From the NCBI GenBank assembly GCA_902796965.1, contig CADBRA010000012.1, positions 1-47,910 on the forward strand: DNA of 47,910 nucleotides. The letters run 5' to 3'. Of this stretch, positions 8,496 to 17,093 are shown piece after piece (the first letter of the stretch is position 1; the number at the start of each line of letters is the position of its first letter). The stretch is from an uncultured Eubacteriales bacterium. GTDB lineage: Bacteria > Bacillota > Clostridia > Peptostreptococcales > Anaerovoracaceae. The notes beneath the pieces were generated by a model, which saw nothing but the letters and a program-made list of their open reading frames with translations, made no database searches and was not told where the DNA came from. The position numbers were made by a program, and so were the translations under genes.

Positions 8496-8536
8496 ACCGT
8501 ATTTCCCTGAAACCAACAGGGAATACGGTTTTTTTT
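8496..8536 (+). terminator. Intrinsic terminator of the exporter operon
   Basis: A stem of 13 paired bases with one bulged T (arms 8496-8509 and 8517-8529) is followed by eight T residues. It lies 41 bases after the DUF4340 stop. Confidence 0.93.
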
Positions 8537-8549
8537 AATGTCTTTATCC

Positions 8550-8578
8550 TCGACATTGAAGGCCATGTAGTTTATACT
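8550..8578 (+). promoter_or_regulatory. Promoter of the ykgJ-like gene
   Basis: TCGACA (8550-8555) and TATACT (8573-8578) are separated by 17 bases. The start codon follows about 30 bases downstream with an AGGGAG ribosome binding site. The element sits directly after the preceding terminator, as expected for a new transcription unit. Confidence 0.6.
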
Positions 8579-8609
8579 GAAATAATGAAAAAAACAGGGA
8601 GACATTTTA

Positions 8610-9332
8610 ATGGAAAATAATTTTCAAAGCCATCACGTTAAAAATCTGAATCAGAATTTCATCACGAGAGATTCGAAGTTCAGATTCAGATGCACGGAAT
8701 GCGGAGACTGTTGCCGCAACAAAAAGCTCGATGATATGATACTGCTCACTACCATTGATCTGTATCGTCTCTGCCGGGTGCTTGACATGGAGACGACGGA
8801 TGTCGTCAGAAAATACTGTGACATGATCCCTGGCCGCGAGTCGATGCTCCCGCTGCTAGTTATGAAACAGCACCTTGACGGCAGCTGTATTTTCCTTAAG
8901 AAGGGCAGATGTACCGTACATGATGGAAAGCCTCTGATATGCACGATGTATCCTCTTGGCAGGATATCGCTGCTCAACGAGGAAAGAGGGGAGCATGAGT
9001 ACCATTATTTTCTCAAGGATTTCAAAAGCGAAGGATGCCGTGCCGCTGATGACGAGGAGTACAGTGTTGACGAATGGCTCGGTAAATATAATATCGAACA
9101 ATACGATGAGTGCTCCCGGCTTTATGCCAGGCTGGGCAATGCGTGTTCGAAGCTGATGCATTCCTTGAGCACCGATGAACAGAGGCGTGAAATGTTTACG
9201 ACCTCGTTTTTCATGATGTTTCTCAAATATGACAGAAATGAGCCTCTTCAGGAACAGCTCGAAACCAATCTGGCATATGTTCAGAGCCTCAAACCAGAGC
9301 TGTTCTTCGAAAAACGCACAGTAAAATCATAG
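8610..9332 (+). CDS. YkgJ family cysteine cluster protein
   Basis: The 240-residue protein belongs to the YkgJ/UPF0153 family of zinc- or iron-chelating proteins of unknown role. The diagnostic cysteines are FRCTECGDCC (C28, C31, C34, C35) followed by C93, C101 and C111 in the pattern DGSCIF-GRC-VHDGKPLIC-MYP. That eight-residue chelation pattern is characteristic of the family. The ATG at 8610 has AGGGAG upstream. Downstream, after a 65-base gap holding a small GCGC-GGGT-GCGC hairpin (9339-9350), lies the IMP cyclohydrolase gene; no terminator separates them. No partner indicates a pathway. Confidence 0.88.
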   Translation: MENNFQSHHVKNLNQNFITRDSKFRFRCTECGDCCRNKKLDDMILLTTIDLYRLCRVLDMETTDVVRKYCDMIPGRESMLPLLVMKQHLDGSCIFLKKGRCTVHDGKPLICTMYPLGRISLLNEERGEHEYHYFLKDFKSEGCRAADDEEYSVDEWLGKYNIEQYDECSRLYARLGNACSKLMHSLSTDEQRREMFTTSFFMMFLKYDRNEPLQEQLETNLAYVQSLKPELFFEKRTVKS

Positions 9333-9397
9333 AGCCACGCGCGGGTGCGCAGCATCAGACAGCAACATTTTAAGTGTTCAGAGGAGAAATGACAGAT

Positions 9398-10114
9398 ATG
9401 GAAAAAAGAAATCTCAGTGAAGTGCTCGAAAATAACGATTATCCGGGCAGAGGAATTGTAATCGGAAGATCTTCAGACGGCAGAAGAGCAGTAGCTGCCT
9501 ATTTCATCATGGGCAGAAGCGAAAACAGCAGAAACCGCGTATTCGTTGAGGATGGAGACGGAATCAGGACTCAGGCGTTTGATGAATCAAAGGTAGAGGA
9601 TCCCAGCCTGATAATCTATGCACCGGTAAGAGTTCTCGGAAATAAGACGATAATTACAAACGGAGACCAGACAGACACGATATATGAACTCATGGACAAA
9701 CAGCAGACGTTTGAGCAGTCACTCCGTGGCAGAACATTCGAGCCGGACGAGCCGAACTACACGCCGAGAATTTCAAGCATAATGCACATCGAAAATGGAA
9801 ATTACAGCTTTGCGATGTCTGTGATACGCACTGACGGCGGTGATCCTTCGTCATGTCTAAGATATACGTTTGCATATGAAACTCCAAAGGCAGGCGAATA
9901 CAGATTTATCCATACCTACAAAGGAAACGGCAATCCGCTCCCGAGCTTCGAGGGCGAGCCTGAACTCGTTTCAGTTCCGGACGGCGGTGCTTCGGAAGTC
10001 GCTGAATTCATCTGGAGAAGTCTCAACAAAGACAACAAGGTTTCGCTTTTCGTAAGAGTGACAGATATTGAAACAGGAAAATATGAATCTGCTATCATCA
10101 ATGCGAGAAAGTAG
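9398..10114 (+). CDS. PurO-type IMP cyclohydrolase
   Basis: The 238-residue protein resembles the IMP cyclohydrolase family first known from archaeal PurO, which closes the last ring in purine synthesis (FAICAR to IMP). Landmark segments are YPGRGIVIGRSSDGRRAVAA, YFIMGRSENSRNRVF, TIITNGDQTDTIYE, FEPDEPNYTPRIS and the C-terminal NKVSLFVRVTDIETG. Clostridia often carry this form, sometimes next to an AICAR transformylase-like gene; none is adjacent here. Upstream in-frame GTG 9374 and ATG 9389 are possible, but GAGGAG (9381-9386) and homologue N-termini (K-N-L-S-E) favour ATG 9398. A weak AACAG/CTGTT hairpin with T5 follows the stop. Confidence 0.83.
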   Translation: MEKRNLSEVLENNDYPGRGIVIGRSSDGRRAVAAYFIMGRSENSRNRVFVEDGDGIRTQAFDESKVEDPSLIIYAPVRVLGNKTIITNGDQTDTIYELMDKQQTFEQSLRGRTFEPDEPNYTPRISSIMHIENGNYSFAMSVIRTDGGDPSSCLRYTFAYETPKAGEYRFIHTYKGNGNPLPSFEGEPELVSVPDGGASEVAEFIWRSLNKDNKVSLFVRVTDIETGKYESAIINARK

Positions 10115-10147
10115 ACATTGACCAATAACAGCAGGACCTGTTTTTCC

Positions 10148-10178
10148 GTGCGCTCCGCGCACATCGACGCCTGAGGCG
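10148..10178. repeat. Tandem small GC hairpins, first with TCC triloop
   Basis: GTGCGC-TCC-GCGCAC (10148-10162) is followed by CGCC-TGA-GGCG (10168-10178). The 11-base core GCGCTCCGCGC recurs exactly at 32675-32685. The pair lies in the gap before maf and resembles a short intergenic palindromic repeat. Confidence 0.5.
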
Positions 10179-10193
10179 CCGGAAGGGCAAACC

Positions 10194-10222
10194 TTGTTAT
10201 GAATTTTCATTCGTGATAAAAT
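10194..10222 (+). promoter_or_regulatory. Promoter of the maf-radC-mre cluster
   Basis: TTGTTA (10194-10199), a 17-base spacer and TAAAAT (10217-10222) preceded by TG form an extended -10 promoter. It is the only good promoter seen before maf and could transcribe the cell-shape genes downstream. Confidence 0.65.
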
Positions 10223-10283
10223 AAAAAGAGTGACTGAAATTATTTCTGCTGTCTGTCGAATGGCGGACCAGAGGGAGGATGAT

Positions 10284-10856
10284 ATGGCTTCACAGATCGT
10301 ACTCGCATCGGCGTCGCCCAGGCGCAGCAGCCTGCTGGATGCTGCGGGAATCTCGTTCGAGACCGCTGAGGCTCACATAAGCGAATATATTCCCGACGGG
10401 ACAGAACCGCGCATCGCCAGCATGTACAATGCCCTCAAAAAGGCGCAGTATGTGTCTCGGGAGTATCCAGAGGCGTTTGTAATAGGAGCTGATACGATCG
10501 TGTATGACGGGCGGATTCTCGGCAAACCTTCAGATGAAGAAGACGCTTTCAATGTACTCGGTGAGCTTCGGGACAGTACACATGCTGTGTACACGGGCGT
10601 ATGCATTGTGCGCGCTGACGAAAAGATCACAAGACTTTTCTGCGAACGCACAGATATTACATTCGGTACGTACAGCGATGATGAAATACGCCGGTATGTT
10701 TCTACAGGTGAACCGATGGATAAAGCCGGTTCTTATGCTGTGCAGGGACAATGGGCTGAACACGTTGAAAAAATCGACGGTGACCGCGACAATGTTATCG
10801 GGCTGCCGGTGGCACGCCTTTCGGAGGAGCTTGTCAGACTCGGAGCTGACATATAA
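10284..10856 (+). CDS. maf: Maf family nucleotide pyrophosphatase
   Basis: Maf proteins hydrolyse dTTP, UTP or modified nucleotides to monophosphates and are linked to septation control. The 190-residue protein starts with the signature VLASASPRRSSLL and has VIGADTIVYDGRILGKP and DKAGSYAVQG, covering the conserved active-site segments. The ATG at 10284 has GGGAGG 5 bases upstream and gives the usual family length; an upstream GTG at 10230 would add a non-conserved extension. It leads into radC and mreB, the classic Firmicute order maf-radC-mreBCD. Confidence 0.95.
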   Translation: MASQIVLASASPRRSSLLDAAGISFETAEAHISEYIPDGTEPRIASMYNALKKAQYVSREYPEAFVIGADTIVYDGRILGKPSDEEDAFNVLGELRDSTHAVYTGVCIVRADEKITRLFCERTDITFGTYSDDEIRRYVSTGEPMDKAGSYAVQGQWAEHVEKIDGDRDNVIGLPVARLSEELVRLGADI

Positions 10857-10868
10857 GTTCGCTTTTTA

Positions 10869-10890
10869 GCGCTGATTTAAATATCAGCGC
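10869..10890. repeat. Intergenic hairpin between maf and radC
   Basis: GCGCTGAT (10869-10876) and ATCAGCGC (10883-10890) form an 8-bp stem with a 6-base loop. There is no T-run. It ends 7 bases before the AAGGAG of radC and could affect access to it. Confidence 0.5.
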
Positions 10891-10929
10891 GGACCGAAAG
10901 GAGAAAATAAAATAGACAGCAGTTCACTT

Positions 10930-11604
10930 ATGATAAGAGAGATGCCGGAGGCGGAGAGACCGCGCGAAAAGATTTTCAGCAGCGGCGTTTCGTCTCTTTC
11001 AAATACAGAACTTGTGGCTGTGCTCATCGGGAGCGGCACAAAGCACTCGTCCGCACTCGATCTGGCTGCAAGAGTTCTCGCAGCTGATAGATCGGGTATT
11101 TTATTCCTGAGAGATGCGAGTCTGGAAGAACTCTGTACAGTAAAAGGCATCGGAACAGCGAGAGCGGCAGTCCTTCTTGCTGCAGCCGAACTCGGCAGGC
11201 GCATCATGACTGCGCCGAGGAAACGTAAGATCAGCGTTTCAACACCGGAAGATACAGCTGCAATTTTCATGGAGGATATGCGCTATCTTAAAAAAGAGCA
11301 TTTCAGAGTGCTTCTGCTAAATGTAAAAAACGAAATCATCTCTGTCGGTGATGTTTCTGTAGGCTCTATTTCAAGCTCTGAAGCGCACCCGAGAGAGGTA
11401 TTTGCCGAAGCTGTCAGACGCGGCGCGGCAAATGTAATATTAATTCACAATCACCCGAGTGGAACACCGGCGCCGAGCAGAGCGGACATAGAGCTGACAA
11501 AAAGACTTTATGAAGCTGGAGTGATACTCGGAATCCAGGTCCTCGACCACATAATCATCGGTGACGGAATATTCGTCAGCATGAAACGCGAAGGGATCTT
11601 TTAG
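10930..11604 (+). CDS. radC: RadC/JAMM-domain DNA repair family protein
   Basis: The protein has an N-terminal helix-hairpin-helix region (LCTVKGIGTARAAVLLAA) and a C-terminal JAB1/MPN-like metalloprotease-type domain. The metal motif is HNHPSG-PAPSRAD (H173, H175, D186), with an upstream SSEAHPREVF segment. Family members are often called repair proteins, but the biochemical role is unclear. The coordinates use the first ATG (10930), which gives the conserved MIREMPEAERPREK start. No ribosome binding site is near that ATG. A perfect AAGGAG at 10898-10903 instead points to an in-frame ATA at 10912 (8 bases away), which would add six residues. It is followed after 51 bases by mreB. Confidence 0.92.
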   Translation: MIREMPEAERPREKIFSSGVSSLSNTELVAVLIGSGTKHSSALDLAARVLAADRSGILFLRDASLEELCTVKGIGTARAAVLLAAAELGRRIMTAPRKRKISVSTPEDTAAIFMEDMRYLKKEHFRVLLLNVKNEIISVGDVSVGSISSSEAHPREVFAEAVRRGAANVILIHNHPSGTPAPSRADIELTKRLYEAGVILGIQVLDHIIIGDGIFVSMKREGIF

Positions 11605-11655
11605 ACTATCAACAAAAAATGTCAGACATGTCTGGCAGAGAAGGAGAAAGTGATA

Positions 11656-12750
11656 ATGGGGATCAGTCTGTTCAAACAGGACATAGGTATAGATCTTGGC
11701 ACCGCAAACACACTCATTTACATCAAGGGCAAGGGTATTGTACTCGATGAAGCGTCTGTTATTGCGTACAACAACAACCTCAAAAAGGTTATCGCTGTAG
11801 GCAACGCAGCGAAGGAGATGATCGGAGCCGCTCCTCCTCATATCAAGGTCGTCAGACCGCTGAGAGACGGAGTTATATCTGATTTCGGCATGACGCACCT
11901 CATGCTGAAGTCGTTTCTGTCAAGAGTGATAAGGACCTCTTCGTTTTTCACGGCTGTCAGAGTCGTAATAGGTGTTCCTTCAGGAGTAACTGAAGTCGAA
12001 AAGAGAGCTGTAGAGGAAGTTGTTCGTCAGATGGGAGCGAAAGAGGTTTATATAATGGAAGAACCTATGGCAGCTGCTATAGGTTCGGGGCTTGATGTCG
12101 ACTCTTCAACAGGCTGTATGATCACGGACATCGGAGGAGGCACATCTGATATCGCGATAATAGCACTCGGTGGCGTAGTCACAAGCACATCGCTGAGGAT
12201 GGCCGGCGACAAGATGAATGAAGCCATCATCGCTTATATCAGAAAAGTTTACAGTCTGATGATAGGAGAAAAGATGGCTGAAAAAGCGAAGATCGATGTC
12301 GGCTGCGCATATATCGACGAGAGCGATCCTGATTGGGTTCTCAAGACAAACGTAAGTGGACGCGATCTGGTCACAGGGCTGCCGAAGTCGATAGAGATTT
12401 CCTCGAGAGACATATGCAAGGCACTCGAGGAGAGTGTTGACGCCATCGTTGACGGAGTAAAGGTAACTCTTGAGAACGCTCCGCCTGAGCTTGCTGCTGA
12501 CATAATAAACAGCGGTATGACTTTGGCCGGCGGCGGCGCAGCGCTCAGAGGACTCGACAGCCTTATCGAGAGAGAAACAGGTATAAAGACAGTGATTGCA
12601 GAAGATGCTGCTGAAGCTGTGGCACTCGGCACAGGAAAGAGCCTTCTCAACATGGATACGATACAGGATCATGTAAGGGCGAGAAATCCGTATCAGAATG
12701 CGATTCAGAATAATGTTCCGGGCGCGGGCGGATTAAATAATTTACAATAA
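11656..12750 (+). CDS. mreB: Rod shape-determining protein MreB
   Basis: MreB is the actin-like filament protein that positions the elongation machinery under the membrane. The 364-residue protein shows phosphate-1 motif DIGIDLGTANTLIY, phosphate-2 ITDIGGGTSDIAI, the adenosine motif GMTLAGGGAALRG and EEPMAAAIG, all in the expected order. AAGGAG (11641-11646) with 9-base spacing selects the ATG at 11656; a GTG at 11650 is too close. The C-terminal tail of about 25 residues is asparagine-rich and slightly longer than usual. It is the first gene of the mreBCD set, with a hairpin and possible second promoter before mreC. Confidence 0.97.
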   Translation: MGISLFKQDIGIDLGTANTLIYIKGKGIVLDEASVIAYNNNLKKVIAVGNAAKEMIGAAPPHIKVVRPLRDGVISDFGMTHLMLKSFLSRVIRTSSFFTAVRVVIGVPSGVTEVEKRAVEEVVRQMGAKEVYIMEEPMAAAIGSGLDVDSSTGCMITDIGGGTSDIAIIALGGVVTSTSLRMAGDKMNEAIIAYIRKVYSLMIGEKMAEKAKIDVGCAYIDESDPDWVLKTNVSGRDLVTGLPKSIEISSRDICKALEESVDAIVDGVKVTLENAPPELAADIINSGMTLAGGGAALRGLDSLIERETGIKTVIAEDAAEAVALGTGKSLLNMDTIQDHVRARNPYQNAIQNNVPGAGGLNNLQ

Positions 12751-12770
12751 TTCAGAAACATGTTTCAGAT

Positions 12771-12809
12771 TATGAGCCACAGGTTAATATCAATAACTTA
12801 TGGCTCATA
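12771..12809 (+). other. Hairpin in the mreB-mreC gap
   Basis: TATGAGCCA (12771-12779) and TGGCTCATA (12801-12809) form a perfect 9-bp stem with a 21-base loop. There is no strong T-run, so it may be an attenuating or mRNA-processing structure between mreB and mreC. Confidence 0.5.
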
Positions 12810-12811
12810 TC

Positions 12812-12838
12812 TTGTTAATGAACAATTACGATTATGAT
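12812..12838 (+). promoter_or_regulatory. Weak candidate promoter for mreC
   Basis: TTGTTA (12812-12817) and TATGAT (12833-12838) are 15 bases apart, slightly short. If used it would start transcription just before the mreC ribosome binding site. Confidence 0.3.
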
Positions 12839-12851
12839 ACGGGGTAATTAA

Positions 12852-13691
12852 ATGAATTGGATGAGAGAAAATGCCGGCAGAATTCTGGTAGCGGTAGTAG
12901 TTGTCTGCATGCTGGCGACGATCTCTGTGTCGGCCTCAAGGACCGGAAATGACAATGTGAACGACACTGTACCCGAACGAGCTGTCCAGCGTCTGACTGC
13001 CGAAGCACAGACTGGATTCTCAGGCGTATTCGGCAGTCTGGGAGATTTCTTCAGCGGTGTGGTACATTTCAGGAAGTATCAGAATGAAAACGAAAAACTG
13101 AAGAAAGAAAATGCTGAACTCAAGGAATCTCTTTCAAAGGCTCAGCTTGACGATAAAAAACTGAGCGAGCTCAAAAGCCTTTCAGACTCGCTGAATTATT
13201 CCGACTATTCATCTTCTTATGACAGAGTAAGCGCTGATGTTATTTCGCTCGACGAATCAGGAGTCTTCGGAAATATAACGGTCGGCGCCGGCAAAAATGA
13301 CGGCATAAAAAAGGGAAGTCTCGTCATAAATGAGGACGGACTGGTCGGAAAAGTCATATCGGTTACGGGAAGTACAGCAAAAGTTGCCGGAATAATAGAT
13401 TCTACGATTTCGGTCAGCTTTTATGATCAGTCTGACAATCAGGTTCTCGGAATGGTTACAGGAAATGGCAAGGGAAAGCTTGAAGGATACTTGTTCGATA
13501 CTGATAAAACTATAGCAAAGGGCGCTGTGCTTATGACATCGGGACTCGGAAGCTATCCGGCAGGAATAGAAATCGGAACTGTTTCTGATGTAAATACAGA
13601 CAAGAGCACCAGTCAGGTTACGATTACTGCGGAGCCGCAGGCTGACTTCTATGCGCTCAGGACTGTAACAGTGCTGACGTCGAAAAAGTAG
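12852..13691 (+). CDS. mreC: Rod shape-determining protein MreC
   Basis: MreC is a membrane-anchored scaffold of the elongasome that contacts PBP2. The 279-residue protein has one N-terminal membrane helix (about residues 10-27), a coiled coil (about 75-115, FRKYQNENEKLKKENAELKE) and a beta-rich extracytoplasmic domain with GNITVGAGKNDGIKKGSLVI and GLVGKVISVTGSTAKV, both typical of MreC. The stop codon is followed after 11 bases by mreD, so they are co-transcribed. Confidence 0.95.
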   Translation: MNWMRENAGRILVAVVVVCMLATISVSASRTGNDNVNDTVPERAVQRLTAEAQTGFSGVFGSLGDFFSGVVHFRKYQNENEKLKKENAELKESLSKAQLDDKKLSELKSLSDSLNYSDYSSSYDRVSADVISLDESGVFGNITVGAGKNDGIKKGSLVINEDGLVGKVISVTGSTAKVAGIIDSTISVSFYDQSDNQVLGMVTGNGKGKLEGYLFDTDKTIAKGAVLMTSGLGSYPAGIEIGTVSDVNTDKSTSQVTITAEPQADFYALRTVTVLTSKK

Positions 13692-13702
13692 AGGAACTTG
13701 AC

Positions 13703-14203
13703 ATGCGAAAGTTTAAGACGATTGTTATATTTCTCATCGCATTCCTGCTTCAAGGCAACCTTATGCACTATTTTGCCATATACGGAGGTGCGCCGAATCT
13801 GCTTCTTGCTCTCACGTTGTATTATACGCTAATAGATGATTACAGATTCGGATTCGGCTGTACGGCTGTGTTCGGATTTCTTCAGGATATCTGCTACGGG
13901 CAGCTCGTCGGTTCGTCAGCGCTCATGTATCTTGCGGTGGGAGCAATAATGCTGTTTCTGCGGAAAAAAGTATATGCTGACAACAAGCTCGTTCTGCTGC
14001 TGCTGACTGCAGCCGCTGTATTCATGTTTACGGCCGGAAGCTATCTCATATATATACTGTTCATGCAGTCTAATCTAAGTTTTGTTTATGTGATCAGGCA
14101 CGTGCCGGGAACTTTGCTGTGGGACTATATCATACTGTTCATAGCTGAACTGATCTATGCGAGAAGGCATAGAAAACAGGGATTTCTGATGCATTTGAGC
14201 TGA
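13703..14203 (+). CDS. mreD: Rod shape-determining protein MreD
   Basis: The 166-residue hydrophobic protein has about five membrane segments and the family pattern PNLLLALTLYYTLIDDYRFGFGCTAVFGFLQDICYG near residues 31-66. MreD is the integral membrane partner of MreC. Position between mreC and the PBP2 gene, with GAGGAA upstream of the ATG and a 17-base gap to mrdA, supports the call. Confidence 0.93.
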   Translation: MRKFKTIVIFLIAFLLQGNLMHYFAIYGGAPNLLLALTLYYTLIDDYRFGFGCTAVFGFLQDICYGQLVGSSALMYLAVGAIMLFLRKKVYADNKLVLLLLTAAAVFMFTAGSYLIYILFMQSNLSFVYVIRHVPGTLLWDYIILFIAELIYARRHRKQGFLMHLS

Positions 14204-14220
14204 ACGGGAGGCAGATAAAT

Positions 14221-17031
14221 TTGGGATTAAAATTAAAGAGAAGACAGGTGATAATCGCGGCGGCTTTCATTTTGCTGATGTGCCTGCTGGCCGGAAGGCT
14301 TTTTTACCTGACTGTCATACAGCATAAAACATGGTCGGAAGCGGCTACGAACCTCAGCACAAAGACTGTCTACACCTCTGCTGCAAGAGGAGAGATATAC
14401 GACAGATATGGAAGGCTGATTGCCGGAAACAAACAGAAATTTGCTGTGAACATGATTGCGGCCGAAACAGACGAGAACAACCTGAACGATGTGGCTCTTA
14501 AGCTGATGAAACTCTTTGAGAAGAACGGCGATACAATTACAGACGAATTCCCGATAGTTATCAACGACAACGGCTCATTTTCGTATACATATGAAAACGA
14601 TATAAAGACATGGCTCGAAAGTCAGGATCTGAGCACCGATCTTACCGCTAAGGAGGCATTCAGTCAGCTTAGAGAAAAATACGGGATTGACAAAAGCCTT
14701 AGCGATTATGATGCTCAGACAGAACTTCAGAATACATACAGCGTTTATCCTCCTATTTCCGTAAAGGTGATGAAGTACACAAGTCAGCTTGAGCTTGAAA
14801 ATTTCCTGGAGGGTTTTCACCTCAAAACGAATCTGAGCGCCGAGGACGCTTTTAATAAACTCAGAAAAAAATACAAAATAGATTCATCGCTTTCTGATGC
14901 TGATGCCAGAAAGATACTGATCGTAAGGAATGCACTCAAAAACCTCGGATATCAGAGCTATATGCCTGCCGAGATTGCGTCGAGCGTCTCTCAGAATACA
15001 GTAATTGAACTTGAGGAAAATGCAGACGAGTATCCTGGTGCTGAAGTTGACCGCAAAGCTGTAAGATATTATCCTAACGGCAGCGTGGCGAGTCACGTTA
15101 TAGGATATCTCGGCAGTATAAATGAATCAGAAAAGCAGGACTATATCAAAAAGGGATACTCGAGCACCGACCTCATCGGGAAAGAAGGAATTGAAAAGTA
15201 TTATGAATCCCTTCTCAAAGGCAAAGCTGGAACAAAGACTATCGAGGTAAATGCCGAAGGCCAGCAGGTTGACGAGATCAGTTCTACAGATCCAGAACCA
15301 GGCAAAGATGTAACACTTACGATAGATCTCAACCTGCAGGAGGTTGCAGAAAAGTCTCTCGAAAAGGCTATAAAAGCTATCAGGGGCGGAGGAGTATTCC
15401 AGAGCAAATACGGAAATTTTGCATACTCAAAAGCATATCCTAACTGCAACGCCGGAGCGGCTGTGGCTGTGGATGTCAAAACGGGACAGGTTCTGGCACT
15501 CGCGAGCTATCCGGGCTTCGATCCTAATCTGTTCGCAGAGGGAATTTCGTCAAAAGACTGGGATTCGCTTCAGAGCTCCAACCCGAGAGATCCGCTTTCG
15601 GCGAGGCCTCTTTACAATATTGCGACTATGACATCTGTTCAGCCTGGTTCTACATTTAAACCTATAACATGCCTGAGTGCGCTTAATGCAGGCTTCAGCC
15701 CTAACACATATCTTAACTGTGCAGGATACGTAAAGCTTGGCTCAAGGACGTTCGGCTGCTGGATATGGAACGAATATCACGGCGCTCACGGCGCTCTCAA
15801 TATGAGAACAGCACTTGAGGTTTCATGCAACTACTTCATGTACGATCTCGGTTCAGGCAGGAATCTAGCTGCCGGCACGAAGCTTTCCGTCGATCATGAC
15901 ATAAGCGATGTGATGGAATATGCCAAGAAGCTTGGTCTCAACGAAAAGACAGGACTTGAGCTCAACGAGCAGATCGCAGGCGTTCCTAGCGAGGAGAGTA
16001 AAAATACGTCCATAAAATCGCAGCTTGGCTACTACCTCAAGGTAAATGCTTCCAAACTGTTCAACTCAGATGTTGCCGGTAATAAGAATAAGCTTAACAA
16101 TGTAATTGATACAATCAAGACCTGGGTGGACAGCGACAACAGCACTATGACAAGGAAGGTAGTCATCAGTCAGCTCACTGATCTCGGCGTAAAGGACGAT
16201 CAGGTCGATGATCTTGCGGACAAGATCAGATCAGATTATATAGGTCAGGGCAAGTGGACAACAGGCGACAAGCTGAATCTGTCAATAGGCCAGGGCGAAA
16301 ACGCATATACTCCGGCTCAGATGGCAAGATACGTTGCATGCGTCGCTAATGGCGGAACATTGTATAAGCTGACTCTAACAAAGGAAGCAGAAGGACAGCA
16401 GCTTGAGGAAAACAAGGGCGTGACTGTCGATAATTCGAATTCAAATGCATGGGATGTAATACGGGATGGCATGCATCTCGTAGCTCAGGGCAGCAACGGT
16501 ACAGCCAAGAAGATATTCGCGGGATTCCCATATAGTGTCGGTGCAAAAACAGGAACAGCCCAGAAATCGGGCAAAATTAACACTGAAGACGAAGTAAAGT
16601 ACATTAAGGAACATCTTTCAGGAATTGCTCCCGGACTGACATTTGATCAGGTCGAGACCGAAATGAAAAGACTCATGAAAGAAGATCCTGACACATACAG
16701 CAGCGAAGCGATCGCCGTGAGAAGAGCAGTGATGAATCTCGCTGATGTAACTTCTGACGATATAGACAAGTACAAGAGCAGCTACAGCAACTTCTCATGG
16801 TTCGTTGCATACGGGCCTTCGGAGGATCCTCAGATCGCTGTTGCAGTACTTCTGTTCCAGGGCGGCGCAGGAGCATATTCAGGACCTGTCGCCCGTGAAA
16901 TCATAGGGCAGTATCTTGATCTGCAGAAACAGTATGAACAGGGTAATTACGACCTGACAGGAGGCGCCGTTGATACGTCCTCTTCATCATCTGCAACGAC
17001 GACTGCAGGAGGAAGCGATCCTGACGTATAA
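14221..17031 (+). CDS. mrdA: Penicillin-binding protein 2 (class B transpeptidase), long form with internal duplication
   Basis: PBP2 cross-links lateral-wall peptidoglycan with RodA. The 936-residue protein has a cytoplasmic basic start, one membrane helix (about residues 10-33), a dimerisation/pedestal region and the transpeptidase domain with S477-T-F-K480, SCN at 535-537 and K776-T-G778. It is much longer than the roughly 630-700 residues usual in other bacteria. The extra length comes from two segments inside the transpeptidase domain (about 595-685 and 790-850) and a duplicated element of about 30 residues in the pedestal (137-165 and 201-229, 18 of 29 identical). The start is TTG, with GGGAGG 9 bases upstream. 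The C-terminal tail is S/T/G-rich. Confidence 0.95.
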   Translation: MGLKLKRRQVIIAAAFILLMCLLAGRLFYLTVIQHKTWSEAATNLSTKTVYTSAARGEIYDRYGRLIAGNKQKFAVNMIAAETDENNLNDVALKLMKLFEKNGDTITDEFPIVINDNGSFSYTYENDIKTWLESQDLSTDLTAKEAFSQLREKYGIDKSLSDYDAQTELQNTYSVYPPISVKVMKYTSQLELENFLEGFHLKTNLSAEDAFNKLRKKYKIDSSLSDADARKILIVRNALKNLGYQSYMPAEIASSVSQNTVIELEENADEYPGAEVDRKAVRYYPNGSVASHVIGYLGSINESEKQDYIKKGYSSTDLIGKEGIEKYYESLLKGKAGTKTIEVNAEGQQVDEISSTDPEPGKDVTLTIDLNLQEVAEKSLEKAIKAIRGGGVFQSKYGNFAYSKAYPNCNAGAAVAVDVKTGQVLALASYPGFDPNLFAEGISSKDWDSLQSSNPRDPLSARPLYNIATMTSVQPGSTFKPITCLSALNAGFSPNTYLNCAGYVKLGSRTFGCWIWNEYHGAHGALNMRTALEVSCNYFMYDLGSGRNLAAGTKLSVDHDISDVMEYAKKLGLNEKTGLELNEQIAGVPSEESKNTSIKSQLGYYLKVNASKLFNSDVAGNKNKLNNVIDTIKTWVDSDNSTMTRKVVISQLTDLGVKDDQVDDLADKIRSDYIGQGKWTTGDKLNLSIGQGENAYTPAQMARYVACVANGGTLYKLTLTKEAEGQQLEENKGVTVDNSNSNAWDVIRDGMHLVAQGSNGTAKKIFAGFPYSVGAKTGTAQKSGKINTEDEVKYIKEHLSGIAPGLTFDQVETEMKRLMKEDPDTYSSEAIAVRRAVMNLADVTSDDIDKYKSSYSNFSWFVAYGPSEDPQIAVAVLLFQGGAGAYSGPVAREIIGQYLDLQKQYEQGNYDLTGGAVDTSSSSSATTTAGGSDPDV

Positions 17032-17093
17032 AAGATCTTTGTAATCTGTTTATCGGACTGATTAATTTTCATGACCGGAAGAGGAAAAGCAAC

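Noticed and set aside
8456-9400. Frameshift or pseudogene signs in the DUF4340 gene because it is short
   Set aside because: The frame is intact, ends just before a proper terminator, and the other frames downstream carry no DUF4340-like sequence.
10230-10283. GTG start of maf at 10230
   Set aside because: The added residues are not conserved, whereas ATG 10284 has GGGAGG at ideal spacing and yields the standard SASPRR-containing start.
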